A DNA stretch of 64,000 nucleotides from Prillingera fragicola (taxonomy: Eukaryota > Basidiomycota > Tremellomycetes > Trichosporonales > Trichosporonaceae), in the NCBI GenBank assembly GCA_002335605.1, contig BEDY01000014.1, positions 124,001 through 188,000 on the forward strand, read 5' to 3'. The first letter of the stretch is position 1. The number at the start of each line of letters is the position of its first letter. This document shows, piece after piece, positions 29,811 to 42,163 of the stretch. Made by a program: the position numbers and the translations under genes. The notes under the pieces were generated by a model. It saw only the letters and a list, made by a program, of their open reading frames with translations. It made no database searches and was not told the origin of the DNA.

Positions 29811-31883
29811 GATTGTGTTGATGTTATGAGTAATGATGCGTAGAGTTTACACGTGGATGCCAATGCCAATGCTGGTATGCAGATGGATGGATTGGATGGC
29901 TCCTGCAACGGTTGGTTGTCGCAAGCGTCGTCCGAGCGCGTCTCGACGGCCGTTGATAATATCACTGCCAGCTCAAGATTCACGCGTCCTGTTGTTGAAC
30001 GTGCTCGTCGTTGTGGTTCCTCCGCGCGTCTTGTTTTACAGCACGCGTTGGCTCGGTGAACCTTGCGCTCACCGTCTGCTCAATGCCCTCCGCCGCGCAC
30101 GGTGGTTGCGATCGTGAACGCCGGTCAGAGCGATTCTCACGTCGCGGTGTCGAGAGAGGGGTGCAAGGCGGATGCGCTGGAACGCTACCTTGATATGAAA
30201 CGAGTGGATGAGGTGCGGCGAGTGGCCACGAGAGATAGAGTTGGAGGACAGGTGAAAGGTTGGTAAGGACGAGGGGGGGATAAGGAAATGTCGAATCGCC
30301 GAGTGCGGTGCCAGGGGGAGCACGTCTTGCCGGGATTCGACACTGTCAACAAGATTCGAATACTGTTGCGGAAAGCGTCCTCTGTGCACGAGACGAGATC
30401 CGTGCGGCGTAGGTCGAGGAGGGATGGGGTTGGTGGGGGGGCAGGTGGAGGGGAGTTGAAGATGAGAAGAGACGACGGATATGACAAGTTGGTACTGTAG
30501 GTAGGTAACAGTGCGTCGTGTTGTGACAGCGCCGCGAGTGGCGGGGGGAGCAAGGGGGGAAGAGTGTGTAGCACCAGGCAGCAGCAGCTTGCGGCAGCGC
30601 AGGCGGCTTGGGCGGCGAGGGGGCGGCGGGGGAGGAGGGGCGCGGGGGCGGCAGCCGCAGACTTGGACGGGCGGGGGCAGCAGGCAACGGCCAATGGATC
30701 AACGCATGGCAGAGGCGCCGGGGCCTTGAGCATTGACCCCAGGTTCACGATCAACCGTGTGGGCCGAGGACAAGGGCGCAATCCCCAAGCAGAGTGAGCA
30801 GGCATCACATCCCGGGCAGCATCCAGCATCGATTCAGGTCCCTGAGCACTGTGCCCTGTCAGGGTCTACCCGGCATTACACGGTGTCAAAAACGCGTAAA
30901 GCGTGTGGCGGATTATTTCCTGCCCTTCTCGTCTCATTTCAGTGTCCGAGGCGTCGACGCGTGTGTGCCCTCACTGCGCATGGTCCTGGCATTGTTGGCG
31001 TTCTCTGCGGCGGCGGCATCGGCATCAGCATCAGGCTCTGGAGTTCAGGTCCCCTCCGCGTGGCTCAAACGCACCACCTGTCCCCTCGTACCAGAATTCT
31101 GGAGCCAGGCGTGTTGTCTCTGCGCTGCTGGGTCCACGCGATTCTCATGTTTAAAACGGATGATCGAGAATACCAAGCGTCGGGAACGAATGTAAACTGT
31201 GCGCGTGGGCCGTGTGCACCAGGCCCAAGGAACTGATCAGCCCGCACCGAACAGCTACAACAGCACCATGCAGCTGGCCCAACTGTCCATGAGGCATGAG
31301 CGCATGAGGACTGGATCACACTACAACTAGCAACAGCCAATTCGCCCCATGCGGCCACTGCGGCCATGACTGGCCGAGCACGGATCTTACTGCCCAAATC
31401 GCGCAGAGGCCTACACCAAGTTCAGCACTTACAAGTGAAACAGGCGCCCTTTTGAATGATCATGGTGCTGAAGCTCTACAAGACGTGCCACCCAGTGCTG
31501 CTCCATCATCCAGTCGCTGACCTGCATCTGCAGACATGCAGAGCGTTCCCAGCTGCCGAGAGTACAGTACACCCATGCGCAATGCCCATGCGCTACAAGC
31601 AGCGGCGCATGCCACCACCAAGTATGCCCAATGATCATGACGTGTCATTTGATTCCGACCTCGTTATCTGGATCATGCCGTCGAGTAGTGATTTTCATGC
31701 GGGGTCCCATACTTTTGTGTTGTTCCGTCCGCGCCAGCCAACACGGTGGCCACGGCCGTCGTCGACATGCCGTCCTGAAATTCGAGTCGCAGTCTCATTG
31801 AGTCATCATCCTCTTTCGTGTCTCCAGTCTCAACCCCCCTCTTCTCCCTCTCTCCTCTACCTTTGCGCCAACAACATTTCCAA
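29811..31883. promoter_or_regulatory. 2.1-kb divergent intergenic region, Whi3-like / BCAT
   Basis: The second largest gene-free stretch here. A CACGTG lies at 29850-29855, 40 bases from the Whi3-like start. The half near that gene is G/A-rich on the + strand (C/T-rich leader on the minus strand), consistent with a long 5' UTR. Several small frames exist, none credible. Confidence 0.5.
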
Positions 31884-33258
31884 ATGCCGGCCACCCAAAA
31901 GCCCCTCTCGGCCGAGCCCCTCTACTTTTCCCCCGTCTCGCCTAGCCATCAGCCCGCTCCCGGCAAGGAGGGCTATGGACGCTACATGCTCACCATCCCT
32001 TGGAGCCGCTCGTCGGGCTGGGGACAGGCCAAGATCTCTCCCCGCGCCGACCTCTCGTTTGACCCCCTCGCTGGTGTCCTCCAGTAGTGAGTTTGGCAAG
32101 GTCGCAGCTGAACAACCACATGCTAACGGCCGTCAGCGCCGTCACTTGCTTTGAGGGCATGAAGGTAGGCTTGTGTTTGTAGTGCAGATGACTGACATTT
32201 CAAGTGCTACAAGGACGAGCAGGGTGAGTTTGTTTTTGTGACGTTCAACACTGGCACCAGCTAACGAGCACAGGCGAGATCCGTCTCTTCCGCCCCGAGG
32301 CCAACTTTGACCGCCTCAAGCGCTCGGCTGGGCGTGTCGGTCTTCCCGTAAGTGCTTCACGCCAACATGAACGCGAACTAACACTTCCCAGTGCGAGTGG
32401 GACAACAAGGAGCTTCTTGACCTCTTTGGCAAGCTTCTCTCGCTTGATGCTGCCATGGTCCCCTCGGGTGACGGCGACAACCTCTACATCCGCCCCACTC
32501 TCGTCGAGACCTCGGAGTCGTTCGGCATCAAGGAGGACGCCTACGCATCGGAGGCTCTCCTCTACGTTGTCACCTCGGTCAACCTCGGCAAGGGCCTTTA
32601 CGCCTCTGCGGACGGCGAGGGTATCCGCCTCGACGCCTGCAACGAGTACATTCGCGCCTGGCCCGGAGGAACTGGCAGCTACAAGCTCGGTGCCAACTAC
32701 GGTACCGTCTCGGTTGCCAAGAAGCCCGGATTTGCCATGTCGCTCTGGCTGCACGGCAAGGAGGACTTTATTTCAGAGGCCGGTGCCATGAATGTCTGGA
32801 TCATCAAGGAGGCCGCCGACGGTACTATCGAGTTTACCACCATGGGTCTCGACAACGGCATTGTCCTCCCCGGTGTTACTCGTGCTTCGGTCATTCAGCT
32901 CCTCAACGACCACGCTTCGGGCAAGCGCGAGTTCCCCATGGCGGGCATGCCCAAGAACATTCGTGTTGTTGAGCGCGACATTGCAATGGCTGAGATTGTC
33001 GACGGTGTCAAGGACGGCTCGCTCAAGGGCATGTTCGGCTGCGGTACCGGTGTCGTCGCTGTCCAGATTGGCGAGATCCAGTACAACGGCGAGCTGCACA
33101 AGATTCCTGCCAACCCCCTCATCAAGCTCATCCGTGACACTCTGACTGGCCTCCAGCGTGGCAAGTTCGAGGTCGAGGACTGGTCGTACGTCATCCCCAA
33201 GTGGGAGGCCGGTGAGGCCAGTGAGCACGACGTCGATGGCCAGAAGGCTATTGCCTAA
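31884..33258 (+). CDS. Branched-chain amino-acid aminotransferase
   Basis: PLP fold-type IV transaminase interconverting Leu/Ile/Val and their 2-oxo acids. Exons 31884-32086, 32137-32164, 32205-32223, 32274-32347 and 32392-33258 give 396 residues; one exon is only 19 nt. Family blocks: AVTCFEGMKCYKDEQGEIRL with FRPEANFDRLKRSAGRVGLP, LYIRPTLVET, IRAWPGGTGSYKLGANYGT with the PLP lysine Lys206, and FGCGTGVVAV. The usual EVGTMN catalytic-loop block reads EAGAMN here. No clear presequence from ATG 31884; an in-frame ATG at 31818 would add 22 residues that might act as a mitochondrial presequence, so dual targeting from two starts is possible. Yeast Bat1/Bat2 cannot be distinguished by sequence alone. 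Confidence 0.93.
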
Positions 33259-33592
33259 AAGGTCTAGATAGACCATGCATGGATTACAGAAGTTGCTTGA
33301 AATCGGTTGCATGAAAGGGGGTGCCACACGGGTGGAGAATTAACTCCGCGTGGTGGATCGGCGACGCTTGCACGCTCACGTCCATTGTCCAGCGTGACCG
33401 CCCTTGTTGTTGTTCTCCAGTCCTGCCTGCTAGCACTCGGCCAGCTTTACATACAACTGTCCACAATAACATACAGAGCATACCAAGGGCTACACTAGCT
33501 AGTTTCCAGCAGCCCTCCCAGTCCACCCTGCACGAGCCAGCCACTACAAAAGATCAGGAGAGCTTCACCCATTACCCGTTGTCTGACCAGCC
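33259..33592. other. BCAT 3' flank and PAP1 promoter
   Basis: Short tandem intergenic region; T-poor leader rich in CA and CAG near 33500-33590. No gene. Confidence 0.6.
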
Positions 33593-35956
<2,364 letters not shown>

Positions 35957-36613
35957 CGTCCTTTGCTGTAAAAAAACATGACACTACTGCAGCCCTTGGT
36001 GGACCCCGCGAGCCGCCCTGAGGTGAGGCTCGTCAAAAAGAATTGTCTCAAATATCATCTCCTCTCCTCGCTCTGGCACGTCCCCCACCGCCCGACCAAA
36101 CCACCCAGCACGGCACACCACCGCAACCCACTCGAACGCCGCAACCCACTCGAACGCAACAACAAGCCCGAAATCAAATAAATCCACAACATGACGCCAG
36201 CTGGCTGTAGTACTGTACGCTCCGAGGCGCCTAGGGTTCTCACATATGGAACGCATGCATTGTTTTTCGATAGACCTGGTTGCGCCGGCGAGTTTGATAA
36301 GATAATGGCATGGAGACATTGGCAGGCACGGTGTTCCCGCGTTTCATAAACTTTGTGTTTATCACCCTGGTCTGGCCATTTCTGATATCATTACTAAAGC
36401 CTGGCACACTAGCTCGACGTGCAGCAGAGCCACCTCATTCGAGGTGAGGCTGACGCTCTCTCCAACCGGACGCGCGGTCTCGTCAACGGAGGCTCCTGTA
36501 GCTGGTGCCAAACTTGTAGGGTAGTATCCGTGTCTCCCCTCGTCCAGTTGCCAAGTGTACATGCAATTATTAGAGCTGCTACAGTATCCTCCCCCTTTGG
36601 GCAGAGTGGTCCA
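35957..36613. other. Convergent 3' flanks PAP1 / glycoprotein
   Basis: Between convergent stops. Contains two adjacent copies of CAACCCACTCGAACGC (about 36124-36156) and otherwise AT-richer sequence. No gene. Confidence 0.55.
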
Positions 36614-38470
36614 TTACAAGTGCTTATAACTCTGCTCGAGGGGGGTCGGCAGCGTGCCGCCGTCAGAGTTCGTATATGTTCCCGTGGGGTCGGTAGGGGT
36701 GGAGGACGCGTCTTGTGCGCGGTCGCGCTCGAGGTCTTCTGCCCATTCGGGGTTGTACGAGGGCGGGAGGCGGCCTTGGGTGTCGACCCGGCCGCCGTCG
36801 ACTTCCTGCACGGGCCATTCGGGCTGGGGCCGTGTGCGCGGTGTGCGGCGTTGGCCCGGCTTGGCCGTTGGGGTGATAGGGGTCGCGAGCGAGGTCGAGG
36901 TCGGGCTCGAGTCCGTGTGCATCCCTGCCGGGTCTGACGAGGTCGTGGGCGTGACGGGTGTTCCGTGCGCGTTGACGGCGCGTCTGCTGCCAGTAGCAAT
37001 GACGGGCGAGGGCGGGAGGCCGTCAGAGCTTTCAGTTGCCTTTTCGTTCAGGCTACCCTCCGCGCCCTCATAAGTGTACGGCGTTGTGCGCGGAACCTCG
37101 ACCACGTCGCGGTCGATCTCGAATGGCTCGCCGTTGCCGCGCTTCTGCTCCATCTCGGTGCGGCGTTTGCGGTGCCTGCGACGCCAGCAGCAGAACAGGA
37201 GGCCGGCGAAAAGAAGACCGCCGAGGACGCCAAACACTGCTGCGAGCGCAATCGTCTTGGTTGACACGTTTTTGCCCCCCGACGACGGCAGACCTGTCGA
37301 CTGATCCTTCGCGTGGCTGAAATAGTAGGTCGTGTTCTTGAGACCAATGTTGTCGACTGACTGTCCCGGGACACCGACAACGGTCATGGTGTAGGTGACG
37401 TTTGGGTTGAGCGGGGTCATGTACAGCAACGAGCCGGGCAAATGCCATTTGTTGGTCGCGCTAAAGACTTCGTCCGCCGCTGTCTCTGGCAGCCAGGTGA
37501 GAGGCGGCGAGAACTGGACTTTAAAGTTGCCAAACGTCGGGCCAATAGAGCCATAGAGGGTAATGAACGACGTGTTGGCGGGCACCTGTGCGTGCACGTT
37601 GCAATCCCCGTTGCACACTGTCGGAGTCTCGTCGTCGCTCGACGCGCTCCAGTTGCCTTGGTACTGGTACCACGAGTTGGGTTCCGCGTTTCTGGCAAAC
37701 GCCTCAGTCCTCTGACCAACATCCCGGAACGTTTCGCTTGGATGTCAGCGTTGCTCACACGCTTTGGGCACTCACGCTTTCGTGTACATGCCCGTAGAAA
37801 TGTACACGGATTCAACAGACAGGTTGCCCCGGTTGTTATCAGTGCTGAGGTTCACCTGGTGGTATCGCCACGCAAGATTGGTCCGTTCTGCGACCTTTTT
37901 GTTCAGGATGGGCGACGAGACTGGCGACGCGCCCGCACTGGCCGCGACAGACATGGTCGAGCTGACCTCGTAACCGGTCGCGCCGTCGACCTCAGTGGTC
38001 AGGTTTGTGATGGCGGGCAGAGACCCAAACGCCGTGAACCCAGTGCCGAGAAACTCGAACTGGAGCGACACATTCTGGCTCGTTGTATAAGTTGAAGAGT
38101 TTCCACTGCCAATGGGCACTGGCGGCGTTTCGTCTGTAAAGTGCTGCTCCGCAAAGGTCGTGTTCCAATCAGGCTTGTAATCCGGGCTGAATGTGTCGGC
38201 AGTCACGTCGGGATAGTACTTGAGGCCCGGGTAGTAGTTTGGCACGGGCCACTGGAACGCGAGGTTGGGCTGGAACCCAACGGAGTCGACCGTGTTTGCG
38301 GGCAGGGTGGGGCCAGCGGTCGCGCCAGCGGTCGCATAGGCGGTCTGGGAGGACACGAATGCGGTTTGGGAGACGATATCATGGACGCTGGGTGATGGCA
38401 CGTCTTGTGCAGAGGCGGGGCATGCCCCCATGCCTAGTGCAGCAGCGGCCGCAAGCAGGACGAGGGCCAT
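36614..38470 (-). CDS. Single-pass cell-surface glycoprotein, unknown family
   Basis: Exons 38470-37776 and 37736-36614 give 605 residues. A signal peptide is clear (MALVLLAAAAALGMGACPAS, cut probably after SAQ). The ectodomain of about 370 residues has many sequons (NTT, NSS, NVS, NLT, NLS, NTS, NVT, NVS) and a CNGDC pair. One membrane helix, about residues 392-414 (IALAAVFGVLGGLLFAGLLF), is followed by a strong stop-transfer WRRRHRKRR. The cytosolic tail of about 190 residues is rich in Thr-Pro and Ser-Pro sites and ends EQSYKHL. The layout resembles fungal wall or plasma-membrane sensors, but I recognise no Pfam-type domain and no WSC cysteine pattern. Function not assignable; type I topology is a direct reading. 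Confidence 0.8.
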
Positions 38471-38490
38471 GGCGCGGTGTTGGTTAGAGA

Positions 38491-38520
38491 TGGTGGTAGT
38501 GGTGGTGGTGGTGGTGGTGG
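38491..38520. repeat. GGT/ACC trinucleotide microsatellite
   Basis: A near-perfect run of GGT triplets (one GTA interruption), 21 bases upstream of the glycoprotein ATG on the opposite strand, where it reads as an ACC-rich 5' leader. Confidence 0.9.
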
Positions 38521-39294
38521 TCGTGGAGGTGAGGAGGCTGTGACGAGCAGAGTGAGGGGGAGAGAGACGTGGTAAAAGTAGGGTGTGAGAAGGAGAGAAT
38601 GGGAAAAGCCAACAATGTGTGTGTGTGCAAATGGTGAGAAAGCCCCCAATAGTGCAGGGAGAGTACAAACGGGCCGGTTGTCGTTCTGCACGGTCAAAAA
38701 GCAGTAGAGACAGACCCTGGGCGGCCAAGAGTGGGAGCGGCATGCATCATCATCATGGCTGTGAGCTCGGGGATGTGCTGCTGCAGACGGGCCATATTCG
38801 CCGTGTACCCCGTGTGCTGCTGCTGCCCCGCTTGGTGGAGCGGCTAAGCACTCTGCACGCAATCTGCGAGGTGCATGTTGACAGAAAAGGTGGTATGTTC
38901 CTGGAGGCGGTGAACGGCGGTTCCTGCTGCCTGGCTGGCTTGGATCCCACCTGCTGCCCTCGTTCCGTTTGCCGTTACCCCGTCGACGTCGACGCAATGC
39001 TCTGCTTCTACATATGACTGCGGAACAGCACCTTCAGAGCCGACAGCATCTGCTCCGCCGCTGCAAGCTCTGCAGCTGAGCACATGGTGCATGGACACGT
39101 ACAGTTGTCGTACAGAACGTGCTGCACCACTCCACTCCACTTGCCTTGGATTTGATCCCGAGTGTGCTTGCTCTCATGTAATGCCTTCCCTGCTGGGTCC
39201 GAGGAATGTCTGTTCCTCCCATAGTCGTCTTTGACTGTATCAGACAACTGAATAGCACTAGGTGGCTTGGTGTACGTAGCCTCCTCCTAACCCT

Positions 39295-39329
39295 CTCTGA
39301 CCTCTGACCTCTGATCCTCTGACCTCTGG
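39295..39329. repeat. CCTCTGA heptamer tandem repeat
   Basis: About five units of a 6-8-base CCTCTGA word in direct orientation in the 3' flank of the SNG1-like gene. Probably a neutral minisatellite. Confidence 0.85.
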
Positions 39330-39682
39330 GAATGGGAATAGGCGCTGCAGTGTCCTCGCTACTTCATCAAGCGAGGAACAGACACGCCAAGACCATTGTC
39401 AATCCGCCGGCACACGACTGCGCAGATCTCGGGTCGCTCGCAACTCTAACACCGCAGCAAGGCATGCAAGCGTATGGATCACACCGGGATCATCGGTACG
39501 GGGGAAACGCCGTCTTGGCCGTTGAAGACTACCACAACAGACTAACCATAATGTTTCGCCGCCTAAGACCACAGCTTTGCGACCCTCTTCAACGAGGCTA
39601 TGCAATGACATTGATGTTGCTACAAGATATGATGACTCTATTGATCTATTTCTAAAGACACACAAGAGGGCTCGAAAGCAGG

Positions 39683-41140
39683 TCAATGCTTCGTAAGCCG
39701 CTTCGACAAACTCCAGTATGCAAACAGCCACCCAAGCTCGGTGACCACGAGCCAAGCCGCGAGCACTGGCAGGTAGATGTGGAGGCTGTTGAACGCTCCA
39801 TGGCCGTAGATGGTGATCGCCACGTTCCAGTAGGCTATCCGTCAGCTCCTACCTAAGGCCTAGGCACTCACCGTGGCTGGGAAACATGTACGAGATGCGA
39901 TAGACGGCATTCGACAGCTCGATGGGCTGCAGCGTCGCCGTGACGGACGTCACGATGAGGGGGAAGAGGACCATCGGCACGAACGCCGGGGGCACGAAGA
40001 CGAGCATGATGCCCATGCAGTTGAAGATGATCCACGCGAAGGCCCACTCGGTGGCCCAGTGGGCGAAAAACTCTCTCGCGCCCACGCGCGCGGTATTGTT
40101 GTAGATGGATACTACGCCCGTGATGGACAGGGCTGTGAGGAGCGTCCAGCTGAGCTTTACAGTGTACTTGTGCTTGAGGAGGGATGTGAACGCGCGCGAA
40201 GCATAGATGCCGAGCGCGGTGAAGGTGCCCGCCATCACGAGGTTGAAGAAGAACTGGATCAGGTGTGCGATAACGATACCAAAGGCGTTCAGCTGGTTGT
40301 CAGCCGTGACGTCGGCGCAGGCACTTACAAAGGCGCGCGCTTGAAAGTTCATTGGAGCGACATCGATAAACGTCGAGGTCGCGGGCTGGGCCACAATGCC
40401 GAGGGCTTGTGCTGAGCGTGCCTCGCCGCTTGCTACCTGGGCCACTGCGTAGCGCCGCACACCATGCTCGGCAGAGGCCAGAACCGACTCTACGGCCGGT
40501 ACGACGATCCCCTCAAAGGTCCCGGCATACCGTGCCGTCGCACCGTACCAGGTATACACGGCTTGGGGGGAGTAGTCGCCGCCGTCCGTGGCAAGCGCAT
40601 CGTTTAGCGCCTGGATATCAGCGACAAGCCGCCTACAACAGACGTACCTGCGTCGACCCGGCGGTAGCAGTGACAGCCGCCCAGTACTCTCCCTCCCAAA
40701 CACGACGGACGACCTCCTCAATCGACTCGTTGGTGTGCACGAACGTCGGCATGCCCGCCTGGCCGCGCACAGCGGCAGTGGCATCGACGAGCGCGGCACC
40801 GATCGCGCCACCGTCAAAGTCACGTACGAGCACCTGTCCTGTCAACAATCAACTCCCATGCTGGACTTACGGTGAGATTATGCACCCTCGCCTGGGATCC
40901 ATAGTTGGAACCATAGAGCCACGTAGCGATCGCCCAGAGGACGACGAGGAGGAGGCCCCCGTTTCGTAGCAGCAGTAATGTGGCTTTACGCGCTTGCTGG
41001 TCTGCGGGCGGGGTTGGTGACTTGGGTGGGTTGCCAGCCTCGACGTCTCTCAAGGTTGTCTGGGAGGTTGAGGCCAGGGCGAGCCTTGCTTCCTTGAGTG
41101 CTGCCTCAGACGTTGGTGAGGAAGTTAGAGTGGACGTCAT
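39683..41140 (-). CDS. SNG1/DUF3533-family membrane protein
   Basis: Integral membrane protein related to yeast Sng1, associated with nitrosoguanidine resistance and plasma-membrane lipid asymmetry in that family. Exons 41140-40871, 40833-40648, 40610-40329, 40292-39872 and 39834-39683 give 436 residues. One N-terminal helix (LLLVVLWAIATWLYGSNYG) is followed by an extracytosolic region (VRDFDGGAIGAALVDA, EGEYWAAVTATAGST, APMNFQARAF), then about five C-terminal helices beginning FGIVIAHLIQFFFNLVMAG and ending LPVLAAWLVVTELGWLFAYW. This one-plus-five arrangement with the PMNFQARAF-type block fits DUF3533. One intron (40293-40328) is 36 nt and in frame. Substrate and location cannot be read directly; plasma membrane is inferred from the family. 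Confidence 0.85.
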
Positions 41141-42163
41141 TTTGGGTCGTTGTTGGTGATGACGATCACCCCCTCCCCATACTGCGGGTTATGTATCATC
41201 TTCTTACTTAAATGGCTGCTCCGTATCCGTTCCCCATGAGATACATGCTTGCGAATGGATTTGTCACACGCCCGACTCGCGTTGGCATCGACCAGAGCAT
41301 ATTCAAAGACGTCCGTACTAACGGCCGAGACTGAAAATATCTACAGTAGTAAGCCGCTGACGAGCTGGCTGATTCAGCAGTGTAGCCGACCATGCCGAGT
41401 CATTGGGATCTGGCAGACTAGAGAGCGGAGAGCCGTCTTATGCCCCCCCATGTGCAAGATAAGCAGGGCGCGTCGTTTTCTGCTTGCTGCTGCTCTCCGC
41501 TGTCGGAAAGCTGTAGAGTAGTGTGGCTGCGAATGAGGAAATGTGCGTGGGAGCCACTGAGGCCGGACTTTTTGTCAATTCAGCCAGTGTGCCCTCATTG
41601 CACGCTGTCGACTTGGTTCATCTTGGGTCAGTTTGTGTAGATTGGCTCTGACGGCAACTGTCTTAGCAAGTTCAGCATTGTTGTAAAGGCCCGATACACC
41701 TTGGTGCAGAGCCCCAAAGTCGTGCGGTTCAACTGCTCCCTCGCGGCGAATTACGACCTTAGCAAACAGCTACAATTTGCATACAGCGCTTCGTAACGAC
41801 AGCAACAAGGTTGTCAGCCTGACCAACACTATGTACAGAATACAATCAAGGCACCTCAACGGTGCCGTCCTTGGCGATGAGCATCCATTCGCTCTGAGGG
41901 AGGCATTGACCCTAAAGAGAACATGCCCACACAGCTACAGTACGTGTTGTCCATGCTAGTGCATTTTAACCCAGGCAATCTAGCACATGGACAGCACCGC
42001 GGACAACATTGTGACTTTCAGAGTTGGACATCACGTATCTCTATATATCGATGCATGGTAGTACAAACGTGCAGTAAAAGTGCCAGAAACTAACTCTGTA
42101 TGCCGAATGCTCAGACCCCAAGACTCCCAACTGCGCCTGTGGTCTACAAGAAGAATAGCCCAA
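41141..42163. other. SNG1-like promoter and SPB1 3' flank
   Basis: About 1 kb, AT-richer than neighbours, with scattered short frames only. Nothing with gene-like composition. Confidence 0.55.

Larger units (their letters stand above)
38471..39682. other. Glycoprotein promoter and SNG1-like 3' flank
   Basis: 1.2 kb without a credible gene. Holds the GGT microsatellite in the leader of the glycoprotein gene and the CCTCTGA repeat at 39295-39329. Confidence 0.55.

Noticed and set aside
30185..30829. 214-codon minus-strand frame in the Whi3-like upstream region
   Set aside because: Pro/Ala/Ser/Leu-rich translation of a CT-rich leader, no conserved motif.
39332..39655. 107-codon + strand frame
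   Set aside because: No homology, no splice partners, lies in the 3' flank of the SNG1-like gene.
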